DNA of 55,860 nucleotides from Terrisporobacter mayombei (GCF_014333445.1 NZ_JACRYU010000021.1:1-55860); one strand, 5' to 3'; positions 39,187-48,777 are shown, numbered from the stretch's first letter. Numbers and translations: made by a program. The notes: a model not told the origin generated them from the letters alone.

Positions 39187-40665
39187 TTATAATATAGGAG
39201 AAAATAATCTAGATATTGATTCTTTAAATCTTTGTTTTTTATTTCTCTTTCTAAATTTATCTATTTCTAATTCCTCACTATTATCCAAATCATTGAAGAA
39301 GTTATCTTTTATCTCTTTAATTATATTTTCATCATATATAAAAGCATTCACTTCGAAGTTCAAGTTAAAACTTCTTAAATCCATATTTGCAGAACCAGTA
39401 GATGCCATAAAATCATCAATTATCATGACTTTAGAATGTAAAAATCCTTTATTATAAAGATATACTTTTCCTCCTGATTCTAATATTTCTTCGAAATATG
39501 AATAAGATGCAGTATTTACTATTTTATGATCAGCAATTTTAGGAAAAAGAATTATTAGCTCTACACCGCTCAACACTGCACATTTAAGTGCTTTCAATAA
39601 ACTTTCATCTGGTATGAAATATGGTGTCTCAATATAGATACTTTTTTTAGCTTGACATATAGCGTAAAAATACGCATAATGTATAGATTCCCAATCAGAA
39701 TCAGGACCACTAGCAACAACCTGCATCATACAATTTCCCTTGTAATCTAATTTAGGAAAAAATCTCTCAGTTAGTAATACTTCTTTAGTATTATAATACC
39801 AATCTGTAAGAAATATCATCTGCAACATATATACAGATGTCCCTTCAACCCTTATATGAGTATCTCTCCAATACCCAAACTTTTTGTTTTTACATATATA
39901 TTCATCACCTATATTTATACCGCCTGTATATCCTATTTTCCCATCTATAACTACTATCTTTCTATGATTTCTATAATTTAGCTGACCACCTACAGGTATA
40001 GCAATTTTACCTTTTAAATATGGCTTTATTTCTATTCCATATAATTTCATCTCATTAAAAAATTTTCTATGGAACCAGAACCGCCAACATCCTACGTCAT
40101 CATATATTATCCTAATTTTTATTCCTTCTTTAGCTTTTTGAATAAGTTCTTTTTTTATCTTACGACCAATTTCACTATCTTTTATTATAAAGTATTCTAA
40201 ATGAATATGGTCTTTGGCACTTTTTATATCTTTTATTAAATTATTAAACTTTTCATTTCCATCTATATAAACGTCTACTTTATTATTAATTGTAAATGGA
40301 AATATATCTGTATTTAAAAGTAAATTAATTACCCTCAATGCTCTAGAATCCTTCTTATTATCATCAGGTAATTTCCCATGCTCGATCATTTTACTTTCAT
40401 ATTTAGCTAATTCTTGCATTTCATCAAAATTATATAAAAGTTTTTCTCTCCTCATATCACTAGCTAACTTATGTGTTTTATTGATTTTAATTTTTCTAAT
40501 ATTTCTACCTAAAACTGCATAAATAACTAAACCTATCCCTGGAAATAACATGAAAATCAATATCCATACTAAAGTCTTAGATGGATCTCTATTTTCTAAT
40601 ATTAATTTTATTGAAATTGCTATACTTAATATATAAAAGATTAGTAAGATACCTTTTAAAACCAT
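39187..40665 (-). CDS. cls: cardiolipin synthase
   Basis: 492 residues. Membrane phospholipase-D-type enzyme joining two phosphatidylglycerols. Two N-terminal membrane helices (GILLIFYILSIAISIKLIL; LVWILIFMLFPGIGLVIYAVLG) and two HKD catalytic motifs, HRKIVVIDGKIGYTGG and HSKVMIIDDFMASTGSANMD. The gene starts 26 bp after ogg and shares its transcript and terminator. Confidence 0.95.
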   Translation of the reverse strand: MVLKGILLIFYILSIAISIKLILENRDPSKTLVWILIFMLFPGIGLVIYAVLGRNIRKIKINKTHKLASDMRREKLLYNFDEMQELAKYESKMIEHGKLPDDNKKDSRALRVINLLLNTDIFPFTINNKVDVYIDGNEKFNNLIKDIKSAKDHIHLEYFIIKDSEIGRKIKKELIQKAKEGIKIRIIYDDVGCWRFWFHRKFFNEMKLYGIEIKPYLKGKIAIPVGGQLNYRNHRKIVVIDGKIGYTGGINIGDEYICKNKKFGYWRDTHIRVEGTSVYMLQMIFLTDWYYNTKEVLLTERFFPKLDYKGNCMMQVVASGPDSDWESIHYAYFYAICQAKKSIYIETPYFIPDESLLKALKCAVLSGVELIILFPKIADHKIVNTASYSYFEEILESGGKVYLYNKGFLHSKVMIIDDFMASTGSANMDLRSFNLNFEVNAFIYDENIIKEIKDNFFNDLDNSEELEIDKFRKRNKKQRFKESISRLFSPIL

Positions 40666-40691
40666 ATCATTAATTCCTTCTCCTTAAGATG

Positions 40692-41567
40692 TTATCTTCC
40701 TATTCCAAGCTCCCTTGCATAATAGAATAAGTATTGTTGAGCAAACCCTGATAAATCTCCGAATTTTTCTAAAGCAAATTTTCTAATCTTAGGTAAGCTT
40801 AAGTTATCTTCCACATAAAACTCTTCCATAACTCTCTTTACCCATACATCAACTGGAAAAGTATCATATTTTTGCATTCCAAATAAAGCAATACAGTCTG
40901 CAACCTTTGGTCCTACTCCATTAAATTTAACTAATTCTTTAACACATTCATTTGTATTTAATTTTCTATAAGATAGTACATCTTCCTTATTATCATTTAC
41001 ATAGTCAACTACACTCTTTATGTACTTGTCTCTGAATCCCGTTTGGCATGCCCTTATATCTTCCACAGATACATTTTTTAAATCTTCTGGTGTAGGAAAT
41101 GCATAATATTTTTTACCATTATACTCACCTATGTATTTTCCATATCTTTCAGATAGATTATTTATTGCCCTTTGGATCATTGGAATTCTATTATTTGCTG
41201 ATATTATAAATGATATAAGCATTTCCCAGCCATCTTGTTGTAAGATTCTTATTCCTTCACCAAATTCTGTTGCCTTCTCTAAATATTCGTCCATAACTTT
41301 TAATTTATTTTTTATTTCTGTATAATTTCTGCCTAAATCAAAGTAGTCAAACCATATATTTTCAAAGTCTTCTTTATTAGTATTATCTAATATTATTAAA
41401 TCATTTTCTTTTTTTACATTAATAACTTTTCCTTGAACTACACCTGTATATGAGCCATCCTCTTGTCTCAGCCATCTAAAACATTGTCCACAATCAAATA
41501 CATGTTTAGGTTCAAAGTCACTTAACCCTTCTATTATAACCTTATTATCTTTTTCTATTACTCTCAT
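40692..41567 (-). CDS. ogg: 8-oxoguanine DNA glycosylase / AP lyase (OGG1-like)
   Basis: 291 residues. Removes 8-oxoguanine from DNA. N-terminal OGG domain (HVFDCGQCFRW), then the HhH-GPD fold with KFNGVGPKVADCIALFG, catalytic Lys in TGFRDKYI and Asp in FPVDVWVKR. Belongs to the OGG1-like family found in clostridia rather than MutM. Upstream of cls in one operon. The 41570-41770 gap is AT-rich with no gene. Confidence 0.93.
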   Translation of the reverse strand: MRVIEKDNKVIIEGLSDFEPKHVFDCGQCFRWLRQEDGSYTGVVQGKVINVKKENDLIILDNTNKEDFENIWFDYFDLGRNYTEIKNKLKVMDEYLEKATEFGEGIRILQQDGWEMLISFIISANNRIPMIQRAINNLSERYGKYIGEYNGKKYYAFPTPEDLKNVSVEDIRACQTGFRDKYIKSVVDYVNDNKEDVLSYRKLNTNECVKELVKFNGVGPKVADCIALFGMQKYDTFPVDVWVKRVMEEFYVEDNLSLPKIRKFALEKFGDLSGFAQQYLFYYARELGIGR

Positions 41568-41772
41568 TATTTATTATCCTTTCTAAATTACATCTATATA
41601 TTATTATTTTATTTTTTTATTAATATATCCTAAATTTATTATTTTACATTTTTAAAGTAAATAATTTACAAATTTATTATTAAATATATACCTATTTCTA
41701 TATTATTACAAACTAATTTAATATTAAAAATTATATTTTCATAATTTAATTATTAGTAATTTATTTGCAAAT

Positions 41773-41815
41773 AAAAAAAGTATTTAGACAATATATCTTC
41801 TAAATACTTTTTTAT
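41773..41815 (-). terminator. terminator of the pyr operon
   Basis: AAAAAGTATTTAGA and TCTAAATACTTTTT arms (14 bp) with T-run on the minus strand, directly behind pyrE. Confidence 0.88.
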
Positions 41816-41821
41816 AATAAA

Positions 41822-42406
41822 TTACATTCCTAATTCTTTAAATTCTCTACTTCCTGGTTTAACAAGTTCTATTTTACCTTCTTTACAAAGAGGACATTCA
41901 TCAGCTTCATGTACTTTTATATCTAATTTTATTGCGCTGTATATTGGCATTCCTATATCATCATTAGTTCTGTTTGCTATACAAGCAACACCTATTACTT
42001 CTCCACCAAGAGCTTCTAAAGCTTTTTTAGTTTCTATTGTTGATTTTCCTGTTGTAACAACATCTTCAGCTATAATTATTTTTGCACCTTTTTTAACTTC
42101 GAATCCTCTTCTAAGTTGCATTACTCCATCTTTTCTTTCAGTGAATACTGATTCTTTTCCTAATTGTCTTCCTAATTCATAAGAAACTATTACACCACCC
42201 ATGGCTGGTCCAACAACTAAATCTATATCTAAATCTTTTATTTGTTCAACAACTGTACTTAATACTTTTTCTGCATATTCTGGGAATCTTAATACCTTTG
42301 CACATTGTACATATCTATTACTATGTTTTCCTGATGATAATAAGAAGTGTCCTTCTAATAATGCATCACTTTTCTTTAATATATCAACTACATCTACTTT
42401 ACTCAT
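41822..42406 (-). CDS. pyrE: orotate phosphoribosyltransferase
   Basis: 194 residues. Couples orotate to PRPP giving [24 protein letters not shown] at the N-terminus and the PRPP-binding motif [16 protein letters not shown]-terminal CPLCKEG pair is typical of the clostridial/archaeal-like variant. Lies 58 bp after pyrD, last in pyrBKDE. pyrF is not in the window. Confidence 0.95.
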   Translation of the reverse strand: MSKVDVVDILKKSDALLEGHFLLSSGKHSNRYVQCAKVLRFPEYAEKVLSTVVEQIKDLDIDLVVGPAMGGVIVSYELGRQLGKESVFTERKDGVMQLRRGFEVKKGAKIIIAEDVVTTGKSTIETKKALEALGGEVIGVACIANRTNDDIGMPIYSAIKLDIKVHEADECPLCKEGKIELVKPGSREFKELGM

Positions 42407-42464
42407 TTTGTGTATTCCTCCAATATTTCACATATATTTTTTAAATTATTTTATATTAAATTCA

Positions 42465-43367
42465 TTAGATGATTCCTCTTATTTCATCTAATGTTTTTAT
42501 GCCTTCTTGCTTCATAAATTTTTCTATCCCATCTATAATTTCAAGTCCTATTTTAGGATTTACAAAGTTTGCAGTTCCAACTTGAATACAAGAAGAACCT
42601 GCCATAATAAATTCTATTGCATCTGTGGCATTTGTTATTCCACCCATACCCCATACAGGTATATTTACATTTTTAGCAACTTCATTTACCATTCTTAGTG
42701 CTATAGGTTTTATCGCTGGTCCAGATAATCCTGCATATACATTATCAAATACAGGCTTTCTCTTATTAATATCTATAGCCATAGCTTTAAAAGTATTTAC
42801 TAAAGATACTCCATCAGCACCCTCCTCTTCACAAACTTTCGCCATAGTTACTATATCTTCAGCATTTGGAGATAATTTTATCACTAGAGGTAAGTCTACA
42901 ACTTTCCTCACTTCTCTAACTACATCTCTAGCAACTTCATTTTTAATTCCAAAAGCCATCCCTCCAGCTTTTACATTGGGGCAAGATATATTTAATTCTA
43001 TTACATCAACATCTTTTCCTCTTAATAATTCAGCACCTCTTATATAGTCATCTATAGTTCCTCCACCAAGATTAACTATTCTTACTAAGTCTAAATCTGA
43101 GAAAAATGGTAATTCTTTTTCAATAAATCCTTCTACTCCTGGATTTTCTAAACCTACACTATTCATCATACCTGATGGAGTTTCCCAAACTCTCATACCT
43201 GCATTTCCATCCCTTTGATTTAATGTAAGTCCTTTACTACTTATTCCACCTAATTTTTCTATATCATAAATTTCATTATATTCTTTTCCAAACCCAAATG
43301 TACCCGATGCCATTATTACTGGGTTTTTAAAATTAAGGTCTTTGAATTTAACATTTAAATTAGCCAT
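42465..43367 (-). CDS. pyrD: dihydroorotate dehydrogenase 1B, catalytic subunit
   Basis: 300 residues. FMN enzyme oxidising dihydroorotate with NAD+ via Pyr[15 protein letters not shown], the [12 protein letters not shown] signature (with active-site Cys in SCPN) and [15 protein letters not shown] are class 1B features. Overlaps pyrK by 8 bp, consistent with a fixed PyrD2-PyrK2 complex. Confidence 0.96.
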   Translation of the reverse strand: MANLNVKFKDLNFKNPVIMASGTFGFGKEYNEIYDIEKLGGISSKGLTLNQRDGNAGMRVWETPSGMMNSVGLENPGVEGFIEKELPFFSDLDLVRIVNLGGGTIDDYIRGAELLRGKDVDVIELNISCPNVKAGGMAFGIKNEVARDVVREVRKVVDLPLVIKLSPNAEDIVTMAKVCEEEGADGVSLVNTFKAMAIDINKRKPVFDNVYAGLSGPAIKPIALRMVNEVAKNVNIPVWGMGGITNATDAIEFIMAGSSCIQVGTANFVNPKIGLEIIDGIEKFMKQEGIKTLDEIRGII

Positions 43368-44052
43368 TAAAAATCACGTCCTCTCCCCTAAATACTGGAC
43401 CATCTTTACAAGTCTTTTTATTTCCGAACTTTGTTTTACATGTACATACTAGACATGCCCCTACACCACATGCCATATGATTTTCTAAAGAAACCATTAC
43501 TTTAGTATTAGTTCCTTCAACCATCTTAACTAATTTCTCCATCATTGGTGTTGGACCACAAGTCAATATATAGTCATATTTATTAATATCTATTATATCT
43601 GTAACAAAAGTATTTCCTACTGCTACTTTTACTTCATTGCATACTTCTTCATATTTATCTATTAATATAGGTTCATTTCTAAATCCTAAATATGCATCAC
43701 AATTTTCTATATTTTTAGCAACTAAGTATAATGGTGCAACACCTATTCCACCACCTACTAAAGCAACTTTACCTTCTACTTTTTCGTATCCATTACCATA
43801 AGGTCCTTCTAATTTAATAGTATCTTCAGGTTTTAATTTACTAAGTATCTTGGTTCCTTCACCAAAAACTTTGTATAAAAAACTTATACTATTATCACTT
43901 ATATCATGTATACTAATCGGTCTTGATAATAAAGGATAATTATCCCAAGCTCTTAACATATAAAATTGACCCATTTCTCCTTTAAAAGAACCCTCTACTT
44001 CCATTAAGTACATATCTTCCCCAACGTACTCATTTTTTAATACTTTGTACAT
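43360..44052 (-). CDS. pyrK: dihydroorotate dehydrogenase electron-transfer subunit
   Basis: 230 residues. FAD/[2Fe-2S] protein moving electrons from PyrD to NAD+. FAD-binding RPISIHD, NAD-binding [13 protein letters not shown] and the cluster ligands CGVGACLVC ... TCKDGPVF at the C-terminus. Lies 31 bp after pyrB. Confidence 0.96.
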   Translation of the reverse strand: MYKVLKNEYVGEDMYLMEVEGSFKGEMGQFYMLRAWDNYPLLSRPISIHDISDNSISFLYKVFGEGTKILSKLKPEDTIKLEGPYGNGYEKVEGKVALVGGGIGVAPLYLVAKNIENCDAYLGFRNEPILIDKYEEVCNEVKVAVGNTFVTDIIDINKYDYILTCGPTPMMEKLVKMVEGTNTKVMVSLENHMACGVGACLVCTCKTKFGNKKTCKDGPVFRGEDVIFNG

Positions 44053-44083
44053 ACTGAATCCTCCACAAAAGTTAAATTAATAT

Positions 44084-45007
44084 TTATTTCTTTATATCTA
44101 CACCTAAAAGCTTTATAATTAAAGCCATTCTTACATACATTCCATAAACAGCTTGTTTGAAATAAACCGCTCTATCATCATTATCGATATCAGTTGATAT
44201 CTCATTTACTCTAGGTAATGGATGTAATACAAGCATATCTTCTTTAGCATTCTTCATTTTTTCTTTATCTAGAATATAAGTATCTTTTAATCTTTCATAT
44301 TCATCTTTATTACTAAATCTTTCACCTTGTACTCTAGTCATATAAAGTAAATCTAAATTACTTAAAGCTTCATCTAAATGTGTAGTTTCACAATATGAAT
44401 AATTTTTAATTCCTTCTTTTACGTATTCAGGCATTTTTAGTTCTTCTGGTGCTATAAAAACAAACTTGTTATCTTCATATCTGTTCATAGCTTTTACTAA
44501 CGAATGAACTGTTCTTCCATATTTTAAGTCTCCACATAATCCTATTGTATGATTATGTAATGTTCCTTTAAGGGATTTTATTGTTAATAAGTCTGTAAGG
44601 GTTTGCGTTGGATGTTGGTTTCCACCGTCTCCTGCATTTATGAATGGTACTGTCGTGTATTGTATTGCTTCATTAGCAGCTCCAGCAATAGGATGTCTCA
44701 TAACTATAAGATCGACATATCCTGATACAACTCTTATTGTATCTCCTAGAGATTCTCCTTTTGATACTGAAGAAGAATTAGGTTCAGAAAATCCTATTAT
44801 CTCCCCTCCTAATCTTTTCATTGCAGCTTCAAAGCTTAATCTTGTTCTTGTTGATGGCTCATAAAACAATGTAGCCATTAGTTTACCTTCACACACACGA
44901 GAGTATGCTGATGGATCTTTCATTATATCCTCAGCTAAATTTAATATTTCATCTATTTCTTCAATTGAAAAGTCCTCTGGTTGGATCAAATTTCTTGATT
45001 TTAACAT
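44084..45007 (-). CDS. pyrB: aspartate carbamoyltransferase catalytic chain
   Basis: 307 residues. Forms carbamoyl-aspartate, first committed step to UMP. Carbamoyl-phosphate site [13 protein letters not shown] and aspartate-loop region [11 protein letters not shown] are canonical. No pyrI regulatory gene follows. The ATG at 45007 is chosen (GGAGG 8 bases upstream); an ATG two codons earlier is too close. First gene of pyrBKDE; the leader carries a PyrR-binding loop next to its ribosome-binding site. Confidence 0.96.
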   Translation of the reverse strand: MLKSRNLIQPEDFSIEEIDEILNLAEDIMKDPSAYSRVCEGKLMATLFYEPSTRTRLSFEAAMKRLGGEIIGFSEPNSSSVSKGESLGDTIRVVSGYVDLIVMRHPIAGAANEAIQYTTVPFINAGDGGNQHPTQTLTDLLTIKSLKGTLHNHTIGLCGDLKYGRTVHSLVKAMNRYEDNKFVFIAPEELKMPEYVKEGIKNYSYCETTHLDEALSNLDLLYMTRVQGERFSNKDEYERLKDTYILDKEKMKNAKEDMLVLHPLPRVNEISTDIDNDDRAVYFKQAVYGMYVRMALIIKLLGVDIKK

Positions 45008-45022
45008 TATCATTTCCTCCTT

Positions 45023-45042
45023 TTTAGCCTCTCTGGACTAAA
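45023..45042 (-). promoter_or_regulatory. PyrR-binding hairpin next to the pyrB ribosome-binding site
   Basis: The transcript contains AGUCCAGAGAGGCU (45026-45039), an exact match to the PyrR binding-loop consensus ARUCCNGNGAGGYU. It is closed by a UUUAG/CUAAA stem that ends at the edge of the AAGGAGG ribosome-binding site. No terminator follows before pyrB. Confidence 0.85.
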
Positions 45043-45067
45043 CTTAAAAGTATTATATATCCTTTGT

Positions 45068-45096
45068 AGATTAACACTTTTATTTTTCAATGTCAA
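45068..45096 (-). promoter_or_regulatory. pyrBKDE promoter
   Basis: -35 TTGACA (45091-45096), 17-nt spacer, -10 TAATCT (45068-45073), leaving a leader of only about 55 nt. Confidence 0.75.
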
Positions 45097-45132
45097 TACA
45101 ATAGCATACTTTTCTTAATTAAAAACATATAA

Positions 45133-45164
45133 AAAGACAGAAGATAAAATATCTCCTGTCTAAT
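45133..45164 (-). terminator. terminator of the glutamate dehydrogenase gene
   Basis: AGACAG-AGATA and TATCT-CTGTCT arms with one mismatch, then TTTTTATATG on the minus strand. Lies between gdh and the pyr promoter. Confidence 0.85.
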
Positions 45165-45230
45165 ATTTATATTAAAACTTATACTTATTTTAGAAAACTT
45201 TTTTATTAATGAAAACCTTTATCTAAGTTC

Positions 45231-46574
45231 TTATACTAAACCTTGAGCCATCATAGCATCAGCTACTTTTAAGAAACCAGCTATGTTAGCACCAGCAACT
45301 AAGTTATATCCAAATCCATATGTTTGAGAAGCATCAGCACAAGCATCATGTATACCAACCATTATATCTTTTAATTGAGCATAAACTTGTTCTGGAGTGA
45401 AAACAGTTTTTCCTGAGTTTTGACCCATTTCTATACAAGAACATGCAACTCCTCCAGCATTAGCAGCTTTAGATGGTCCTACTATGATACCATTATCTTG
45501 TAAATATTTAATTGCTTCGTTAGTTGAAGACATATTTGAACCTTCACATACGAATTTACAACCACTAGCAACTATTGCTTTAGCATCATCTAATAATATT
45601 TCATTTTGTGTTGCACATGGTATATATAAGTCAGCTTTTACTTCCCATGGTTTCTTACCAGCTACAAATTTAGATCCTGGGAATTTATCAGCATATGGAG
45701 CACATACGTTTTTACCTGATGCTCTTAATTCAAGCATGTAATCAACTTTTTCTCCACTTATACCATTTGGATCATATATATATCCATCTGGTCCAGATAT
45801 TGTAACTAATTTAGCTCCTAATTCATTTAGTTTTTGAGCTGTACCCCAAGCAACATTACCAAATCCAGATATAGCAACTTCTTTACCCGCAAGTTTTTCT
45901 CCATTTGCTTCTAACATAGCATTTGCAAAGAATACTATACCATAACCTGTAGCTTCAGTTCTTCCTTGTAATCCACCATAAGAAAGTCCTTTACCAGTTA
46001 AAACACCTTCAAATCTATTTACTAATCTTTTGTATTGTCCAAACATATATCCTACTTCTCTAGCTCCAACACCTAAATCCCCAGCTGGTACGTCAGTTTC
46101 AGGTCCTATATGTCTGTATAATTCAGTCATGAAAGCTTGACAGAATCTCATTATTTCGGCATCTGATTTTCCATTAGGATCGAAGTCTGCTCCACCTTTA
46201 CCTCCACCTATTGGAAGACCAGTTAAACTATTTTTAAATGTTTGTTCAAATCCTAAGAATTTTATTATTCCTGGGTATACATTTGGCGCAAATCTTAAAC
46301 CACCCTTGTATGGTCCTATAGCGCTATTAAATTGATATCTATAACCTTTGTTAACTTGAACTTTACCGTTATCATCAGTCCAAACAACTCTAAAAGTTAT
46401 GCCTCTTTCAGGTTCTGTTAATCTTTCTAATATAGCAGCTTCTTGATATTCTGGGTGTTTTTCTAATACTGGTACTAATGAACTAAGAACTTCTTCTACA
46501 GTTTGGTGGAATTCTACTTCACCTGGATTTCTTTTTTTACATAGTTCAATACATTCTTGTACATAATTTGACAT
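45231..46574 (-). CDS. gdhA: glutamate dehydrogenase
   Basis: 447 residues, the hexameric bacterial type (about 450 residues). Interconverts glutamate and 2-oxoglutarate plus ammonia. Catalytic segment GGLRFAPNVYPGIIKFLGFEQTFKNSLTGLPIGGGKGG with the active Lys; PAGDLGVGAREVGYM; Rossmann motif SGFGNVAWG. Whether NAD or NADP is preferred is not clear from sequence; the close relative in Clostridium symbiosum uses NAD. GGGGG precedes the ATG. Own promoter and terminator. Confidence 0.95.
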   Translation of the reverse strand: MSNYVQECIELCKKRNPGEVEFHQTVEEVLSSLVPVLEKHPEYQEAAILERLTEPERGITFRVVWTDDNGKVQVNKGYRYQFNSAIGPYKGGLRFAPNVYPGIIKFLGFEQTFKNSLTGLPIGGGKGGADFDPNGKSDAEIMRFCQAFMTELYRHIGPETDVPAGDLGVGAREVGYMFGQYKRLVNRFEGVLTGKGLSYGGLQGRTEATGYGIVFFANAMLEANGEKLAGKEVAISGFGNVAWGTAQKLNELGAKLVTISGPDGYIYDPNGISGEKVDYMLELRASGKNVCAPYADKFPGSKFVAGKKPWEVKADLYIPCATQNEILLDDAKAIVASGCKFVCEGSNMSSTNEAIKYLQDNGIIVGPSKAANAGGVACSCIEMGQNSGKTVFTPEQVYAQLKDIMVGIHDACADASQTYGFGYNLVAGANIAGFLKVADAMMAQGLV

Positions 46575-46663
46575 TTTAAAGCCCCCCTAATAATAAGTAT
46601 CTTATATTATTTTTAAATCAAGATATGTAACTAAAATTTTCCATATATCTTGCTTTCACTTGA

Positions 46664-46693
46664 ATTGTAGCATAGCAAAATATTTATTCGCAA
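46664..46693 (-). promoter_or_regulatory. promoter of the glutamate dehydrogenase gene
   Basis: -35 TTGCGA (46688-46693), 18-nt spacer, -10 TACAAT (46664-46669). The leader contains an inverted repeat CAAGATAT / ATATCTTG (46619-46652). Confidence 0.65.
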
Positions 46694-46735
46694 TTGAATT
46701 TTTGTTTAATTTTCAGTTGAATTTTTGTTTAATTT
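46694..46735. repeat. 19-bp direct repeat upstream of the gdh promoter
   Basis: TTGAATTTTTGTTTAATTT occurs at 46694-46712 and 46717-46735, period 23. AATTTTCAG at the junction matches half of a CodY box. It abuts the -35 of gdh. Confidence 0.7.
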
Positions 46736-46739
46736 ATTT

Positions 46740-47420
46740 TAATCAATCATCTACTTTTCTTTTTAATTAAGATAGTTTTTATTATAAATAAATGATTTAA
46801 ATTCTATTTTATAATTACATTAGCAACTTAATCTTGTTAATTATTGGTCATAAAATATATAATTTTAACTTTTTATTTTTTTAGTATTCTTAAATATATT
46901 TATTTTTTTAATAAATATCAATTATTAACTATAACTCATATAATTTATTTAACTTTTCATTGTTTTTAACTTATTTATTAAATTCTAGAAATATACAGTA
47001 TTATGATTTAGGCCTCTAACTAGTTAAATTTTATTCAAATCACTTGTCTTATATATTATATTATAGTCTCAACTTTCAAACTTTTTGAATTATTTACAGT
47101 ATTTTAATTCATTTTAGAATACCTCTAGATTTTGTCGCTTCTAAGTATTAAATATATATGTTTTCTTAATTTAATATAATATTTATTCAAATAGTACTAT
47201 AACTCGTATAAATCTATTCTATTATTTGCAAGAATATTTATTTAAAATTTTCTATTTATTTTAAATGAATATTAACTAAAAATTAAAAGTTTCACTAATT
47301 TTTTCTAAAAACTATATTTTTGAATTCTTAAATACATAAATATTCATTTAAAATTTATATATTTAAAACTATATATCACCTTTAATTTCTCTTATTTTTT
47401 AACGTTTACTACACTTATAT
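46740..47420. other. long AT-rich intergenic stretch, nothing identified
   Basis: About 680 bp, very AT-rich, between the gdh control region and the ferredoxin promoter. No open frame with a ribosome-binding site, no RNA gene and no strong hairpin was recognised on either strand. Confidence 0.6.
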
Positions 47421-47425
47421 TTTTA

Positions 47426-47454
47426 TTGTTATATTTGGTAAATTTTGCTATAAT
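47426..47454 (+). promoter_or_regulatory. promoter of the first ferredoxin gene
   Basis: -35 TTGTTA (47426-47431), 17-nt spacer, -10 TATAAT (47449-47454). Confidence 0.75.
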
Positions 47455-47491
47455 GAACTTAATCATACGATACAAAAGGGGGTATTGGAAT

Positions 47492-47662
47492 ATGGCTTAT
47501 AAAATAACTGATGATTGCATAGCTTGTGGTTCATGCGCTGATGAATGTCCAAACGACGCTATAATCTCTGGTGATGAAAAATACGAAATAAAAGCAGACG
47601 AATGTTTAGATTGCGGAGCATGTGCTGATGCATGTCCAAATGATGCTATAGTAGCTGAATAA
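47492..47662 (+). CDS. 2[4Fe-4S] ferredoxin
   Basis: 56 residues, classical clostridial ferredoxin length. Low-potential electron carrier in the cytosol. Two cluster motifs CIACGSCADECP and CLDCGACADACP. The ATG at 47492 has GGGGG 9 bases upstream and gives the usual MAYKI start; longer upstream frames overlap the promoter. A terminator separates it from a second, similar gene. Confidence 0.95.
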   Translation: MAYKITDDCIACGSCADECPNDAIISGDEKYEIKADECLDCGACADACPNDAIVAE

Positions 47663-47674
47663 TAACAAACCAAA

Positions 47675-47711
47675 GACTATTCAGGATTAAATTTTCTTGA
47701 ATAGTTTTTTC
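47675..47711 (+). terminator. terminator of the first ferredoxin gene
   Basis: ACTATTCA and TGAATAGT arms followed by six T. Confidence 0.75.
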
Positions 47712-47724
47712 TATACTTTGATAG

Positions 47725-47754
47725 TTGTTTTTTCTTACTTATCTTTGGTATAAT
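47725..47754 (+). promoter_or_regulatory. promoter of the second ferredoxin gene
   Basis: -35 TTGTTT (47725-47730), 18-nt spacer, -10 TATAAT (47749-47754). Confidence 0.65.
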
Positions 47755-47797
47755 GTATAATGCATTATAATTTTACAAAATAAGGAGGAGCTTTAAG

Positions 47798-47968
47798 ATG
47801 GCTTACAAAATATTTGATGCTTGCATAAGCTGTGGTGCTTGTGCTGATGAATGTCCAGTTGAATGTATATCTGCTGGTGATGATAAATACGTTATAAATC
47901 CAGATGAATGTATTGAATGCGGTGCATGCAACAGCGTTTGTCCTGTAGATGCTCCACAACAAGACTAA
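47798..47968 (+). CDS. second 2[4Fe-4S] ferredoxin (tandem paralogue)
   Basis: 56 residues beginning MAYKIFDACISCGACADECP; second cluster CIECGACNSVCP, ending VDAPQQD. AAGGAGG lies 11 bases before the ATG. It is the same length as the first ferredoxin but differs at many positions (for example VECI for NDAI), so the duplication is not recent. Own promoter and terminator, hence probably expressed differently. Confidence 0.95.
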   Translation: MAYKIFDACISCGACADECPVECISAGDDKYVINPDECIECGACNSVCPVDAPQQD

Positions 47969-47969
47969 T

Positions 47970-48012
47970 AAAAAAGAACTACTTAAATATCTAATTTAAG
48001 TAGTTCTTTTTT
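47970..48012. terminator. bidirectional terminator (ferredoxin 2 / rex)
   Basis: Near 18-bp arms, AAAAAAGAACTACTTAAAT and its complement, between convergent genes. Confidence 0.9.
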
Positions 48013-48058
48013 ATTATACGTAGAGCATTATTATATATTTTAATATGTTAAATAATTT

Positions 48059-48691
48059 CTATAGACTATCTTCCTTCATCAAATATGATAAAGTAAATAA
48101 ACTTTCTGTTAAGTTAACATTTTCTACAATAATATCATCTGAAACATCTAAATCTATAGGCACAAAGTTCCAAATTCCTTTTATACCTGCATTAACTAAT
48201 CTATCAGCTAATTGTTGAGCACCTCTCTTAGGAACACATAATATAGCTATATCTATATTATTTTCTCTTATAAAGTCCTCTATGTAATCAGAATCTAATA
48301 TTTCAAAATCTCTTATTTTTAAACCTATTATTTTAGGATTGACATCAAATAATGCTTTTATTTCAAATCCTGCATTTTTAAATCCATTATAATTAGCTAT
48401 AGCTTGTCCTAAATTTCCCGCTCCAATCAGAACTGCACTATACTTCTTATCTAATCCTAATATTTTGCCTATTTCATTATGTAGGTCTTCAATATTATAT
48501 CCATAACCTTGCTGTCCAAACCCTCCAAAATTATTCAAATCTTGTCTTATTTGTGAAGCAGTAAAACCTATTATATCACTTAACTCTTTAGAGGAGATTC
48601 GTTGTATATCCTTACTCAATAGTTCTCCTAGGTATCTATAATATTTCGGCAATCTTCTGATAACAGCCATTGATATATTCTTACTAGCCAT
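48059..48691 (-). CDS. rex: redox-sensing repressor Rex
   Basis: 210 residues. Senses NADH/NAD+ and represses fermentation genes. N-terminal winged helix (AVIRRLPKYYRYLGELL; SSKELSDIIGFTASQIRQDLNNFGGFG) and Rossmann domain with VLIGAGNLGQAIANY. GGAGG precedes the ATG. Divergent from the ABC-F gene with overlapping promoters. Confidence 0.97.
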   Translation of the reverse strand: MASKNISMAVIRRLPKYYRYLGELLSKDIQRISSKELSDIIGFTASQIRQDLNNFGGFGQQGYGYNIEDLHNEIGKILGLDKKYSAVLIGAGNLGQAIANYNGFKNAGFEIKALFDVNPKIIGLKIRDFEILDSDYIEDFIRENNIDIAILCVPKRGAQQLADRLVNAGIKGIWNFVPIDLDVSDDIIVENVNLTESLFTLSYLMKEDSL

Positions 48692-48736
48692 CGGTACACC
48701 TCCCCTGGTATGATTATTTAATTATTTTCTGTTAAT

Positions 48737-48777
48737 AGTATAACACTCTTGATTATATTATATCAAAACATTATAAT
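48737..48777. promoter_or_regulatory. overlapping divergent promoters of rex and the ABC-F gene
   Basis: Plus: -35 TTGATT (48749-48754), 17-nt spacer, -10 TATAAT (48772-48777). Minus: -35 TTGATA (48761-48766), 18-nt spacer, -10 TATACT (48737-48742). The two -35 regions interlock in an 18-base TTGAT-N8-ATCAA element. Confidence 0.65.

Noticed and set aside
42625..43047. 140-residue plus-strand frame opposite pyrD
   Set aside because: Antisense of a strongly conserved dihydroorotate dehydrogenase; no independent support.
47426..47491. Longer N-terminus for the first ferredoxin
   Set aside because: It would translate through the -35/-10 promoter; the ATG at 47492 has the GGGGG site and the standard start.
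47765..47962. 65-residue minus-strand frame
   Set aside because: Antisense of the second ferredoxin gene, whose Cys motifs and ribosome-binding site are unmistakable.
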